From Shimia_B sp039815465 (lineage in GTDB: Bacteria > Pseudomonadota > Alphaproteobacteria > Rhodobacterales > Rhodobacteraceae), in the NCBI GenBank assembly GCA_039815465.1, contig JBCBZG010000003.1, positions 1 through 64,000 of the forward strand: DNA of 64,000 nt, in the 5' to 3' direction. The notes under the pieces were generated by a model that saw only the letters and a list, made by a program, of their open reading frames with translations, searched no databases and was not told the origin of the DNA. A program made the position numbers and the translations under genes. This document shows, piece by piece, positions 16,543 to 24,163 of this stretch (position 1 is the first letter of the stretch; every line of letters begins with the position of its first letter).

Positions 16543-17508
16543 ATGTTTGCTAAGTTGAAATTGACGGTGGCGGCCGTCGCCATTGCGGGGACCGGCTCCA
16601 TCGCCGCGGCCCAGCAGACCTTTATCACCATCGGCACCGGCGGTGTGACGGGCGTTTACTATCCCACCGGGGGCGCAATCTGCCGCCTGGTGAACAAAGA
16701 CCGCAAGGAACACGGCATCCGCTGTTCCGTGGAATCAACGGGTGGCTCTGTCTACAACACGCGCACCATCCGCGAGGGCGAGCTCGACTTTGGTGTGGTG
16801 CAGTCGGACGTTCAGTCTGCGGCCATGGAAGGCGTGCGCGCGTTTGAAAACGATGAGCCCTATGGCGACCTGCGCGCCGTGTTCTCTGTCCACCCCGAAC
16901 CCATGCACGTCATGGTGCGCGCCGATGCGGGCATCGACAGCGTGATGGATATGAAGGGCAAGCGCGTCAACATCGGCAACCCCGGCTCCGGCACCCGTGT
17001 TCTGGCTGGCGTTTTGATGGAAGCCGCAGGCGTCACGCCTGACGATTTCTCCCTCGCGGCAGAGCTGAAGTCGTCCGAACAATCCGCCGCGCTGTGCGAC
17101 GGTAAGATTGACGCCGCGATCTGGGCCGCGGGCCTGCCAAACGGCTCCTCGATGGAGGCAACGTCGACCTGCGATATCAAGATCCTCGATCTGACGACAT
17201 CGGGCACCGACACGGTCCTCGCCGAGAACGCGGCTTACGCAGCTGCAACGATCCCCGGTGGTTTGTATCCTGGCAACGACGCGGACATCGCCTCCTGGGG
17301 TCCGAAAGCGACCTTTGTGACCGATGCGTCCACGCCTGATGATGTGGTCTATCACCTCGTGAAGGCCGTGTTTGAAAACCACGATGACTTCAAAAAACTG
17401 CACCCGGCCTTTGGTCGCCTGACCAAAGAAGAAATGGCAACGGACGCGCTGTCCGCGCCGCTTCACCCAGGTGCGGCGAAGTACTTCAAAGAAGCAGGCC
17501 TGATGTAA
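16543..17508 (+). CDS. TAXI-family TRAP transporter solute-binding protein
   Basis: 321 residues with a signal peptide (1-24, ending IAAA). The mature part starts with FITIGTGGVTGVYYPTGGAI, the diagnostic glycine-rich TAXI motif, followed by STGGSVYNTRTIREGELDFGVVQSD. GSGTRVLAGVLMEAAG and the C-terminal FGRLTKEEMA are also typical. TAXI proteins deliver ligands to fused TRAP permeases in the periplasm. A good Shine-Dalgarno (GGGAGAAG) precedes the ATG. A strong terminator follows the gene and lowers read-through into the permease, which is usual for a binding protein needed in excess. The ligand is unknown. Confidence 0.93.
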   Translation: MFAKLKLTVAAVAIAGTGSIAAAQQTFITIGTGGVTGVYYPTGGAICRLVNKDRKEHGIRCSVESTGGSVYNTRTIREGELDFGVVQSDVQSAAMEGVRAFENDEPYGDLRAVFSVHPEPMHVMVRADAGIDSVMDMKGKRVNIGNPGSGTRVLAGVLMEAAGVTPDDFSLAAELKSSEQSAALCDGKIDAAIWAAGLPNGSSMEATSTCDIKILDLTTSGTDTVLAENAAYAAATIPGGLYPGNDADIASWGPKATFVTDASTPDDVVYHLVKAVFENHDDFKKLHPAFGRLTKEEMATDALSAPLHPGAAKYFKEAGLM

Positions 17509-17518
17509 GGTTCAAACC

Positions 17519-17553
17519 AAGTAAGGCGGGATCATATCCCGCCTTACTTTTTT
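17519..17553 (+). terminator. strong intrinsic terminator/attenuator after the TAXI binding protein
   Basis: Fourteen bases ending GGCGGGAT pair perfectly with ATCCCGCC and its continuation across a 3-base CAT loop. Six T follow at 17548-17553. It lies between the TAXI gene and the fused permease, which share orientation. It probably sets a higher level of binding protein than of permease. Confidence 0.9.
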
Positions 17554-17604
17554 GCGGGCCGGGTTCGGCTCGTGCACACTGTCCGAACACCCCGGGGGAA
17601 CTCC

Positions 17605-20187
17605 ATGACCGAAGCGCGCAAAGATAGCGGGATGGATCCTGCACTCGAGGACATTGTCGCAGATGCCGACACCGGGGGGCGGATGCCGCTCGACACGTTC
17701 GGCCGTCGCGCGCTTTGGATTTTGCCCCTGACTTGGGCGATCTATCAGCTCTGGATCGCCTCACCGCTGCCCTTTGTCGTGGGTTTCGTTTGGAACGACA
17801 CGCAGACGCGCGCCATTCATTTGGGCTTTGCGGTGCTGCTGGCGTATCTCGCCTTTCCGGGCACGAAATCGTCGCCGCGCAACCGCATTCCGCCGCTCGC
17901 CTGGGCCGTTGCCATCATCGGCGCCATAGCCGCATCCTATCTGTGGTGGGACTACCGCGGGGTTGCTGACCGCACCGGCGCACCCAACACCACCGACCTT
18001 GTCGTGGCAGGGGTGGGCATTGTCCTCCTGATGGAGGCCGCGCGCCGGTCGCTGGGGTTCCCGCTGATGGGGGTCGCGCTCTTTTTCCTGGCCTACGTCT
18101 TCTTCGGCTCCTGGTCGGGCCTACCGGAAGTCGTGCAGTGGAAAGGCGCTTCGTTTGAAAAGGCGATGAGCCATATGTGGCTGACGACCGAGGGCGTCTT
18201 TGGCGTCGCGCTTGGGGTATCGTCTGGGTTTGTCTTTCTCTTTGTGCTCTTTGGCGCGCTTTTGAATCAGGCTGGCGCGGGCAACTACTTTCTCCAACTC
18301 GCCTTCGCGGCGCTGGGCCATCTGCGGGGCGGTCCGGCGAAAGCTGCCGTGGTTGCGTCCGCTGCGACGGGCCTCATTTCCGGCTCCTCCATCGCGAACG
18401 TGGTGACCACCGGGACATTCACGATCCCGCTGATGAAAAAGGTGGGCTTTCCAGCCACCAAGGCGGGCGCGGTTGAGGTGTCATCGTCGATCAACGGCGT
18501 GCTGACGCCCCCGGTCATGGGGGCGGTCGCGTTCCTGATGACCGAGTATGTCGGCATTTCTTATGTGGAGGTGGTCAAGACCGCCATCGTCCCCGCGGCG
18601 ATTTCCTACATTGCGTTGGTCTACATCGTCCACCTGGAGGCGCTGAAGTCCGGCATGACCGGCACATCGCGCATGCACCCTGTGAAATTCATGCTGGGCG
18701 CGATCTTTATCATCGCAATCTCGATTGTGATCGCGGGGGGGCTGCTTTTCCTGACCGGTGTCATCGTGGACACGATCTATTCGGTCGCAGGCGGGGCGGC
18801 GATGAGCGTCCTGCTGGCGCTGATGCTCGTCGCCTATGTGGCCGCCGTGCGGTTCGCGGCCAGCCAGAAAGACCTGGAGACAAGCCTCGACAACATGCAA
18901 AACCTGCCGCCCGTGCGCGACATTTTTAAGACCGGCATCCACTATCTGATGCCGATCCTGCTGTTGATGTATCTGCTGATGATCGAACGCAAATCGCCGG
19001 GTCTGTCGGCGTTTTGGTCGACCATCGCCATGCTCTTTATCCTGCTGACGCAAAACCCGCTCAAAGCGTTCTTCCGCGGGGAAGGGGGCGTTGTGCAGCG
19101 CACGATCGACGGTGTCTCTGACATCGCTGAGGGCATGATCGCGGGCGCCCGCAACATGATTGGCCTTGCGGCTGCGATGGGTGTTGCGGGCATCATCGTG
19201 GGGGCAGTGACACTCACCGGGATCGGCCAAGTCATGGCGGAGTTCGTTGAATTCCTGTCAGGCGGGAACCTTCTCGCGATGCTGTTCTTTGTGGCGGTCA
19301 TCTCCATCGTGCTTGGGATGGGGCTGCCCACGACGGCCAACTACATCGTCGTATCCTCGCTCATGGCCGGTGTGGTGGTGGAGCTTGGCGCGCAGTCTGG
19401 ACTGATCGTGCCGCTCGTGGCTGTGCACATGTTCGTCTTTTACTTTGGGATCATGGCCGACGTAACACCGCCTGTGGGATTAGCGAGTTTCGCGGCGGCT
19501 GCGATATCAAAGGGCGATCCGCTCAAGACCGGGTTCCAGGCCTTCTTCTACTCGATCCGTACCGCGCTGCTGCCGTTCCTCTTTATCTTTAACACCGACC
19601 TTCTGCTCATTGATGTGGGGCCCGTGCAGGCGGTGTTCGTCTTTATCGTGGCGCTCATCGCGATGCTGCTTTTTGCGGCCGGGACGATGAACTACTTCAT
19701 GGTGAAGTCGCGGCTTTACGAAAGCGCTGTGCTGCTCTTTTCGGCCTTCATGCTCTTTCAGCCGGGCTACTTCCTCAACCAGTTCGCGCCGGAATTCGAA
19801 ACGCGACCAGGGGCGGACCTGTTTGTCATGGCCGAGAGTGCCGGGGATGATGTGTCGCTCCGGGTGCGGCTGATGGGCGAGAACCTGAATGGCGACATGG
19901 TAGACGCGAAGTATCTGCTGCCGGTCGGCACCGCGGGGCCGGACGGGGCCACGCGTCTGCTCGACGGGTCTGGGATCGAGTTCAGGGAGGAGGACGGCAA
20001 GCTCTTTGTCGACAATCTGAGCTTTGGCGGCCCGGCCGAGCAGTTGGGCATCGACTGGGACTGGGAGCTCGTCGAACTCGACGTGCCCGCGGACCGGCTG
20101 CCTAAGGAGCTCTTTTACCTCCCAGCGCTGCTTATGGTGCTGATGGTCTACCTTCTGCAACGTCGCCGCCAGCCAAAGGAGGCTTGA
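17605..20187 (+). CDS. fused TRAP transporter permease (4TM/12TM) with C-terminal DUF3394/PDZ-like domain
   Basis: 860 residues from ATG 17605, preceded by GGGGGAA. Residues about 35-170 resemble DctQ, and residues 170-730 contain the DctM-type helices (GLISGSSIANVVTTGTF, GVLTPPVMGAVAFLMTEY, GMGLPTTANYIVVSSLMA, ADVTPPVGLASFAAAAIS). This fused organisation goes with TAXI binding proteins. Residues about 735-835 form a soluble domain with FVDNLSFGGPAEQLGIDWDW, a PDZ-like/DUF3394 pattern, followed by a last helix and an RRRQPKEA tail. The extra domain may regulate gating or bind a partner. The gene is followed 3 bp later by a universal stress protein, as in other TAXI/TRAP operons. Confidence 0.93.
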   Translation: MTEARKDSGMDPALEDIVADADTGGRMPLDTFGRRALWILPLTWAIYQLWIASPLPFVVGFVWNDTQTRAIHLGFAVLLAYLAFPGTKSSPRNRIPPLAWAVAIIGAIAASYLWWDYRGVADRTGAPNTTDLVVAGVGIVLLMEAARRSLGFPLMGVALFFLAYVFFGSWSGLPEVVQWKGASFEKAMSHMWLTTEGVFGVALGVSSGFVFLFVLFGALLNQAGAGNYFLQLAFAALGHLRGGPAKAAVVASAATGLISGSSIANVVTTGTFTIPLMKKVGFPATKAGAVEVSSSINGVLTPPVMGAVAFLMTEYVGISYVEVVKTAIVPAAISYIALVYIVHLEALKSGMTGTSRMHPVKFMLGAIFIIAISIVIAGGLLFLTGVIVDTIYSVAGGAAMSVLLALMLVAYVAAVRFAASQKDLETSLDNMQNLPPVRDIFKTGIHYLMPILLLMYLLMIERKSPGLSAFWSTIAMLFILLTQNPLKAFFRGEGGVVQRTIDGVSDIAEGMIAGARNMIGLAAAMGVAGIIVGAVTLTGIGQVMAEFVEFLSGGNLLAMLFFVAVISIVLGMGLPTTANYIVVSSLMAGVVVELGAQSGLIVPLVAVHMFVFYFGIMADVTPPVGLASFAAAAISKGDPLKTGFQAFFYSIRTALLPFLFIFNTDLLLIDVGPVQAVFVFIVALIAMLLFAAGTMNYFMVKSRLYESAVLLFSAFMLFQPGYFLNQFAPEFETRPGADLFVMAESAGDDVSLRVRLMGENLNGDMVDAKYLLPVGTAGPDGATRLLDGSGIEFREEDGKLFVDNLSFGGPAEQLGIDWDWELVELDVPADRLPKELFYLPALLMVLMVYLLQRRRQPKEA

Positions 20188-20190
20188 GCC

Positions 20191-20616
20191 ATGACCAGCC
20201 GCATTCTTGTCGCCGTTGACCTCGGTCACGCAGCCGACGCTAAATCCCTGATCGCATCTGCCGCGCGCATGGCGGTGTTTGAGGGGGCGGAGCTTAGCGT
20301 TGTGACCGTTTTGCCTGATTACGGCACCTCGTTCGTGGGGTCCTTTTTCAAGGAAGGCACGTTGAAAGAGGCCGCAGAAGCCGCGCGCACCGCGCTCCAC
20401 GACCTCGCCGATGGGGCTTTGCCCGATGGGCGGGCCGTGCAGTGCATTGTTGAGATCGGGACGGCCTACGAAAAGATCCTGTCCGCTGCCGATCAAATCG
20501 AGGCCGAGCTGATCATCGTTGGCGCGTCAAAGCCGGACCTGGCGGACCGGATCGTGGGCCCCAACGCGGCGCGGGTGGTGCGCTACGCGCGCGCGTCGGT
20601 GCTGGTGCTGCGTTAG
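20191..20616 (+). CDS. universal stress protein (UspA family)
   Basis: 141 residues of single UspA domain: SRILVAVDLGHAADAKSLI at the N-terminus and IIVGASKPDLADRIVGPNAARVVRYA at the C-terminus. The nucleotide motif G-x2-G-x9-G(S/T) is degenerate (GASKPDLADRIVGPNAA), so ATP binding is uncertain. It begins 3 bp after the fused TRAP permease and is surely co-transcribed. A similarly placed universal stress protein, TeaD in the ectoine TRAP operon, is known to modulate uptake. The same role is inferred here. Confidence 0.88.
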   Translation: MTSRILVAVDLGHAADAKSLIASAARMAVFEGAELSVVTVLPDYGTSFVGSFFKEGTLKEAAEAARTALHDLADGALPDGRAVQCIVEIGTAYEKILSAADQIEAELIIVGASKPDLADRIVGPNAARVVRYARASVLVLR

Positions 20617-20628
20617 GCCGCGCGCAGC

Positions 20629-21444
20629 TTAGCCCTGCGCGCGTTTCATCGCTTGGTGGTCATCCTCCACCAGGCCGATCTTCCAATAGCCTGAGATATA
20701 GGTGTCGTCCCGCGGGAGCGCTTTTTCCTGGTGTAGGAAGGCCCGCAAGCTGCGGATGACGCCGGATTCCCCCGCGATGCAGGTCTGAACACGTCCCTCC
20801 GGCCAGTCGAGCGCGCGGATAAACGCCTCCTGCTGGCCCGAAGGCTGCGTTGGCGTCGGGTGGATGAGCCAGTGGATGGCGACGCCGTCTGGCGCGTCGA
20901 TGTCTTGGCGATCTTCTGGCGCCGTGACCTCGAACACGGCCACGCCTTTGGCATCACGCGGCATCGCCTCTAACGTGGCCGCGGCCACTGGGATCGCCGA
21001 TGGGTCGGCCGCCACCAGGTACCAATCCGCCGCGAACGTGGTCACTTTCGGTCCGCTGGGCCCCATGAACCCAAGGAACGATCCGGCCTGTGCCCGTTCC
21101 GCCCAGGCGGAGGCGGGGCCATTGTCACCGTGGGCCACAAAGTCGATGTCGAGCTCTTGCGTATCAGCCCGAAACGCGCGCACGGTGTAGGTGCGCCGCG
21201 TGGGCGGTGGGCCGGACGTCAGGCGGCGCGCAAACGCCTCCCGCGGCTCGTCACGCTCGGGCATCATAAGCTTGCAATTGCCGCCCTCGCAGCCCTCTGG
21301 GAAACCTGCGAGCTCTGGCCCTAAAAACGTCACGCGGATCATGTTCGGCGTCAGCCGCCACGCCCGTTTGACGGTAAGCAGCCGTGGTCCTGGGCGGCCT
21401 GCGACCTTGCGCAGAGTGGATGTTGCGGTTTTGAGAAAGCTCAT
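20629..21444 (-). CDS. siderophore-interacting protein (NADPH-dependent ferric siderophore reductase)
   Basis: 271 residues from ATG 21444 (MSFLKTATSTLRK). The FAD domain shows PRLLTVKRAWRLTPNMIRVTFLG and RRTYTVRAF, with RxYTxR contacting FAD. The C-terminal NAD(P)-binding part shows YLVAADPSAIPVAAATLEAMP and IAGESGVIRSLRAFLHQEK. The family releases iron from ferric siderophores in the cytoplasm by reducing Fe(III). The gene converges on the universal stress protein gene. A TGA-N9-TCA palindrome 21 bases upstream of its start suggests iron repression. No siderophore receptor or synthesis gene is nearby. Confidence 0.9.
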   Translation of the reverse strand: MSFLKTATSTLRKVAGRPGPRLLTVKRAWRLTPNMIRVTFLGPELAGFPEGCEGGNCKLMMPERDEPREAFARRLTSGPPPTRRTYTVRAFRADTQELDIDFVAHGDNGPASAWAERAQAGSFLGFMGPSGPKVTTFAADWYLVAADPSAIPVAAATLEAMPRDAKGVAVFEVTAPEDRQDIDAPDGVAIHWLIHPTPTQPSGQQEAFIRALDWPEGRVQTCIAGESGVIRSLRAFLHQEKALPRDDTYISGYWKIGLVEDDHQAMKRAQG

Positions 21445-21464
21445 GCGGTTTGGCCCCATAATTC

Positions 21465-21479
21465 TGACTATATTTATCA
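21465..21479. promoter_or_regulatory. candidate iron-responsive box (TGA-N9-TCA) for the siderophore reductase
   Basis: The 15-base site reads TGA at 21465-21467, nine bases (CTATATTTA), then TCA at 21477-21479. It lies 21 bases upstream of the siderophore-interacting protein start. TGA-N9-TCA is the published consensus of the Iron-Rhodo-box found before iron uptake genes in Rhodobacterales. A second copy precedes the ferric-iron binding protein at 55754. Confidence 0.55.
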
Positions 21480-21630
21480 GATATGAAGGAGGCGCCCCTG
21501 GCCACAACTGCTAGAAACCGGAAGTGACTGTTCGGCTTTGCGGAACTGTCCGCTCGACACCGGGTGGCTTATGCTCAGCGCGGCCCGGTTGCTACACAAG
21601 GTGCGTGTCAATCGGAGAGGCAAAATACCC

Positions 21631-22398
21631 ATGGGCCAAGGTTTAGAAAACGTCCGTCGCATCTACTTGGAAGGGATCGCAGGCGGCAACGCCCGCGCGG
21701 CCGTGGAGGCCTATACCGGCCACCGCTACACCCAGCATTCCACTGGTGTCGGCGACGGGGCAGAGGGCTTCCTAGCCTTCTTCGAGCCCTTCGTCGAACG
21801 CAACCCAAAGCGCGAGATCGAGATCGTGCGCATCCTAGAGGACGGGCCGTGGGTCTTTTGCAGCGCCTACCAATCCCTCAATGATGGGGAGGCGCAATGG
21901 GTCACGATGGACCTGTTCTACACCGACGCTGACGGCCTCATCCTGGAACACTGGGACACCATCGCGCCCTTCGTGCCTCAGGCGCAATCGGGCGAGCCCA
22001 TGGTGGGCGGCACCGCAGTGGTCGATACCTCCGCCGACGGCGCGGCCAACAAGGCGCTCGTGCTAGAATATACCAAGCAGGTCCGGCAGGAGCGTCAAAC
22101 CACGCGGGTGGGAGAGTTTGTAAGCGATGACCTGATCCAGCATTCCGCGCCCATCGCCGCAGGGCGCGACGGGTTGGAAACATGGCTGACATCCCCCGCG
22201 GCGGGCAGCTACGAGATGCTGTTTCAGTTGATCGGGCAGGGGGACACCGTGGTCACCTACGGCAAACGCCACGCGGGCGGGCAAGACATTGCCGTCTTTG
22301 ACGTCTACCGTGTGGCTGGCGGCCTGATCGTTGAACACTGGATGAACGAGGAGGTCATCAGTCCCCGCGAGGCCTGGGGAAACTCCGGCAAGTTTTGA
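21631..22398 (+). CDS. tandem SnoaL/NTF2-like protein
   Basis: 255 residues from ATG 21631, after GGAGAGG at about 21615-21621. It holds two copies of an NTF2-like alpha+beta unit, about residues 1-120 and 140-250. Both show the SnoaL pattern of an N-terminal helix (VEAYTGHRYTQHSTGVGDG versus VGEFVSDDLIQHSAPIAAGRDG). Both end in a last strand with LILEHWDTIAP or LIVEHWMNEEVIS. Related bacterial proteins are polyketide cyclases, small hydrolases or binding proteins. No signal peptide is present. It lies between the siderophore reductase and a LysR gene; a second NTF2-like protein is encoded about 1.2 kb downstream. Confidence 0.8.
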   Translation: MGQGLENVRRIYLEGIAGGNARAAVEAYTGHRYTQHSTGVGDGAEGFLAFFEPFVERNPKREIEIVRILEDGPWVFCSAYQSLNDGEAQWVTMDLFYTDADGLILEHWDTIAPFVPQAQSGEPMVGGTAVVDTSADGAANKALVLEYTKQVRQERQTTRVGEFVSDDLIQHSAPIAAGRDGLETWLTSPAAGSYEMLFQLIGQGDTVVTYGKRHAGGQDIAVFDVYRVAGGLIVEHWMNEEVISPREAWGNSGKF

Positions 22399-22434
22399 GG
22401 GGCTTATAGGCGCTGACCAGCGGTTTGGGCTAAG

Positions 22435-23319
22435 TTAGCACAGCCCCTGGTCCGCCAGGAACCGCACAAAGAGCAGCGTCAGGCTCTCACGTCGCGACTT
22501 GTCCGGCCACACGGCGTAGATCCCGATGGGCTCCAACGTCCAGTCGGGCAGGAGCCGCACAAGCTTGCCCGCGGCCTCCCCCCGGGTTGCAAGGAAGGAG
22601 GGCAAGACCGTCGCGCCCACATTCTCGGTCGCGAGGTGGTAGAGCGCGTCGATGCTGTCGACCTCGATCTGGGAGGAGCCTGTGACGCTCTCACTGCGCC
22701 CGTCGCTGTCCGTGAAATGTGTGGTGTCGGGGCGGTTTTTGTAGCGCAGCCAGTCCCAGTCTTCCAAATCTGCGGGGCGTTTGGGCGTGCTGCGCGCGCC
22801 AGCATACTCGGCCCCCGCCACGAGGATGCGCTGACCTTCTGCGAATTTCCGCGACATCATGGAGCTGTCTTCGAGCCATCCGGCGCGGATGCTCATATCG
22901 AACCCTTCGTCGATCAAATCCACGCGGTTGTCGGTGTAGCTGACGGAGAACGCGACACTGGGATATGTCTTTGCAAAAGCCGCAATGGCCGTTGTCAGCG
23001 GGCCCACTGCCAAAAAGGCCGGCATCGCGATCCGCAGCGCGCCCACCGGTTCTTGGGTCAGGCCATTGAGCTCGTTCAGGCCTGCCTCCGCGCTGCGCAT
23101 CATCTCTGTGATGCGTGCGTGTAGGATCCGCCCCTCATTCGTCAGCGCGATCTTGCGCGTTGTCCGGTGGAGCAGCGTCGTCCCCAAATAATCTTCTAGG
23201 TCCGACACCGTTTCGCTGACCCGTGACGGTGACAGCCCGATATCGCGTGCAGCAGCGCGAAAGGACCCCTCGTCGACGACACGGGCGAAGATGGCCATTT
23301 GCTTGAGATGGTCGATCAT
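22435..23319 (-). CDS. LysR-family transcriptional regulator
   Basis: 294 residues. The N-terminal HTH (FARVVDEGSFRAAARDIGLSP, then SRVSETVSDLEDYLGTTLLHR) covers residues about 10-60. A long linker helix follows, and then a periplasmic-binding-like effector domain from about 90 (ALRIAMPAFLAVGPLTTAIAAF). The HTH and linker resemble the CrgA/AaeR-type LysR group. It is divergent from the exported NTF2-like protein and the metallo-beta-lactamase-fold protein, with about 320 bp between. LysR proteins usually activate the divergent gene in response to a small molecule, so it probably controls these two. Confidence 0.9.
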   Translation of the reverse strand: MIDHLKQMAIFARVVDEGSFRAAARDIGLSPSRVSETVSDLEDYLGTTLLHRTTRKIALTNEGRILHARITEMMRSAEAGLNELNGLTQEPVGALRIAMPAFLAVGPLTTAIAAFAKTYPSVAFSVSYTDNRVDLIDEGFDMSIRAGWLEDSSMMSRKFAEGQRILVAGAEYAGARSTPKRPADLEDWDWLRYKNRPDTTHFTDSDGRSESVTGSSQIEVDSIDALYHLATENVGATVLPSFLATRGEAAGKLVRLLPDWTLEPIGIYAVWPDKSRRESLTLLFVRFLADQGLC

Positions 23320-23638
23320 TGTTCCGCCATTCCGGGTAATTTCCGATGAGTGTATGGAATATCCCGCTTATCGCTTGATGCCCAGCCCATTCTCATCCCC
23401 CAGTGCCTCAGGCGTCGCCGAACAATAATTGTGCGGTCTGAGAGAATTATCATTTCAGATATGGGCCAATATTCAAAACTATTGGCGGCGCGTAGCGTCC
23501 GAGGCGCAAGTCTAAAGAGGCCCGCCATGACCGCAGCCGTCACGCTTAACACCGATACTGCCAACCGTGTCACCGCCGCGCATCCCGCGCCCGCGATGTC
23601 CGACATGTCCTGCCTCGTTCACCACAGCCGAGGACATC
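23320..23638. other. divergent control region between LysR and the NTF2-like gene
   Basis: 319 bases without a supported gene. The centre is AT-rich and holds two inverted repeats: ATAATT/AATTAT (23425-23430 and 23445-23450) and GCCAATA/TATTGGC (23465-23486). From about 23520 the sequence becomes GC-rich again and a short proline/alanine-rich frame runs in from upstream of the real ATG at 23639, with no convincing coding signal. Confidence 0.55.
23465..23486. promoter_or_regulatory. inverted repeat GCCAATA-N8-TATTGGC, candidate LysR operator
   Basis: A perfect 7-bp inverted repeat with an 8-base spacer, midway between the divergent LysR and NTF2-like genes. A second, weaker dyad (ATAATT/AATTAT) lies 15 bases toward lysR. 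Paired dyads with AT-rich centres match the usual arrangement of a LysR recognition site and an adjacent activation site. Binding is inferred. Confidence 0.45.
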
Positions 23639-24133
23639 ATGGACCGAAGACTTCTTCTTAAAACCACCCTCGCGAGCGCGCTCGCAGCCATCTTGGCCCA
23701 ACATGCAGGAGCACAGACAATGGATGAAACCAGCCAATCGAGCTTTGACACCGTCATGGCATTTATGGGCTCCATGGCCCAAGGGCCCGACGCGATGTCG
23801 CCGCTCATGGCCGACGATATGGTGTGGCGCAACGAAGGCGACACCAGCATCCCGTGGGTCCATGGCGGCATCCAAGGCAAGGACGCGATTTTCGAGTTTC
23901 TCGGTGTCTTTGGGGCCGGGCTCCAGACCACCAAATGGGAAAACACGGACGCATTCGCCTCTGGCGACACGGTCGCGGTGTTTGGCGTCATGAACGGCAT
24001 CACGACCGCCAGCGGGCAAGAAATCGGTGAGTTCAGCTTTGCCCTGCGCGCCAAGGTGCGCGACGGCCAGGTCGTGCTTTGGCACTGGTTCGAAGACAGC
24101 TTTGCGCTGAGCCAAGCCTACCACAACGCGTAA
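23639..24133 (+). CDS. exported NTF2/SnoaL-like protein
   Basis: 164 residues from ATG 23639 (MDRRLLLKTTLASALAA). The N-terminus looks like a Tat or Sec signal (RRLLLK, then a hydrophobic stretch ending HAGAQ at about 23), so the protein is probably periplasmic. Residues about 30-155 form one NTF2-like unit: MADDMVWRNEGDTSIPWV, GGIQGKDAIFEFL, and a last strand VRDGQVVLWHWFEDSFAL. It is transcribed divergently from lysR and is followed 30 bp later by an exported metallo-beta-lactamase-fold protein, suggesting a shared periplasmic task. Confidence 0.8.
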   Translation: MDRRLLLKTTLASALAAILAQHAGAQTMDETSQSSFDTVMAFMGSMAQGPDAMSPLMADDMVWRNEGDTSIPWVHGGIQGKDAIFEFLGVFGAGLQTTKWENTDAFASGDTVAVFGVMNGITTASGQEIGEFSFALRAKVRDGQVVLWHWFEDSFALSQAYHNA

Positions 24134-24163
24134 TCTGCAACTCAGATCAAAGGAGCCTTTCTG

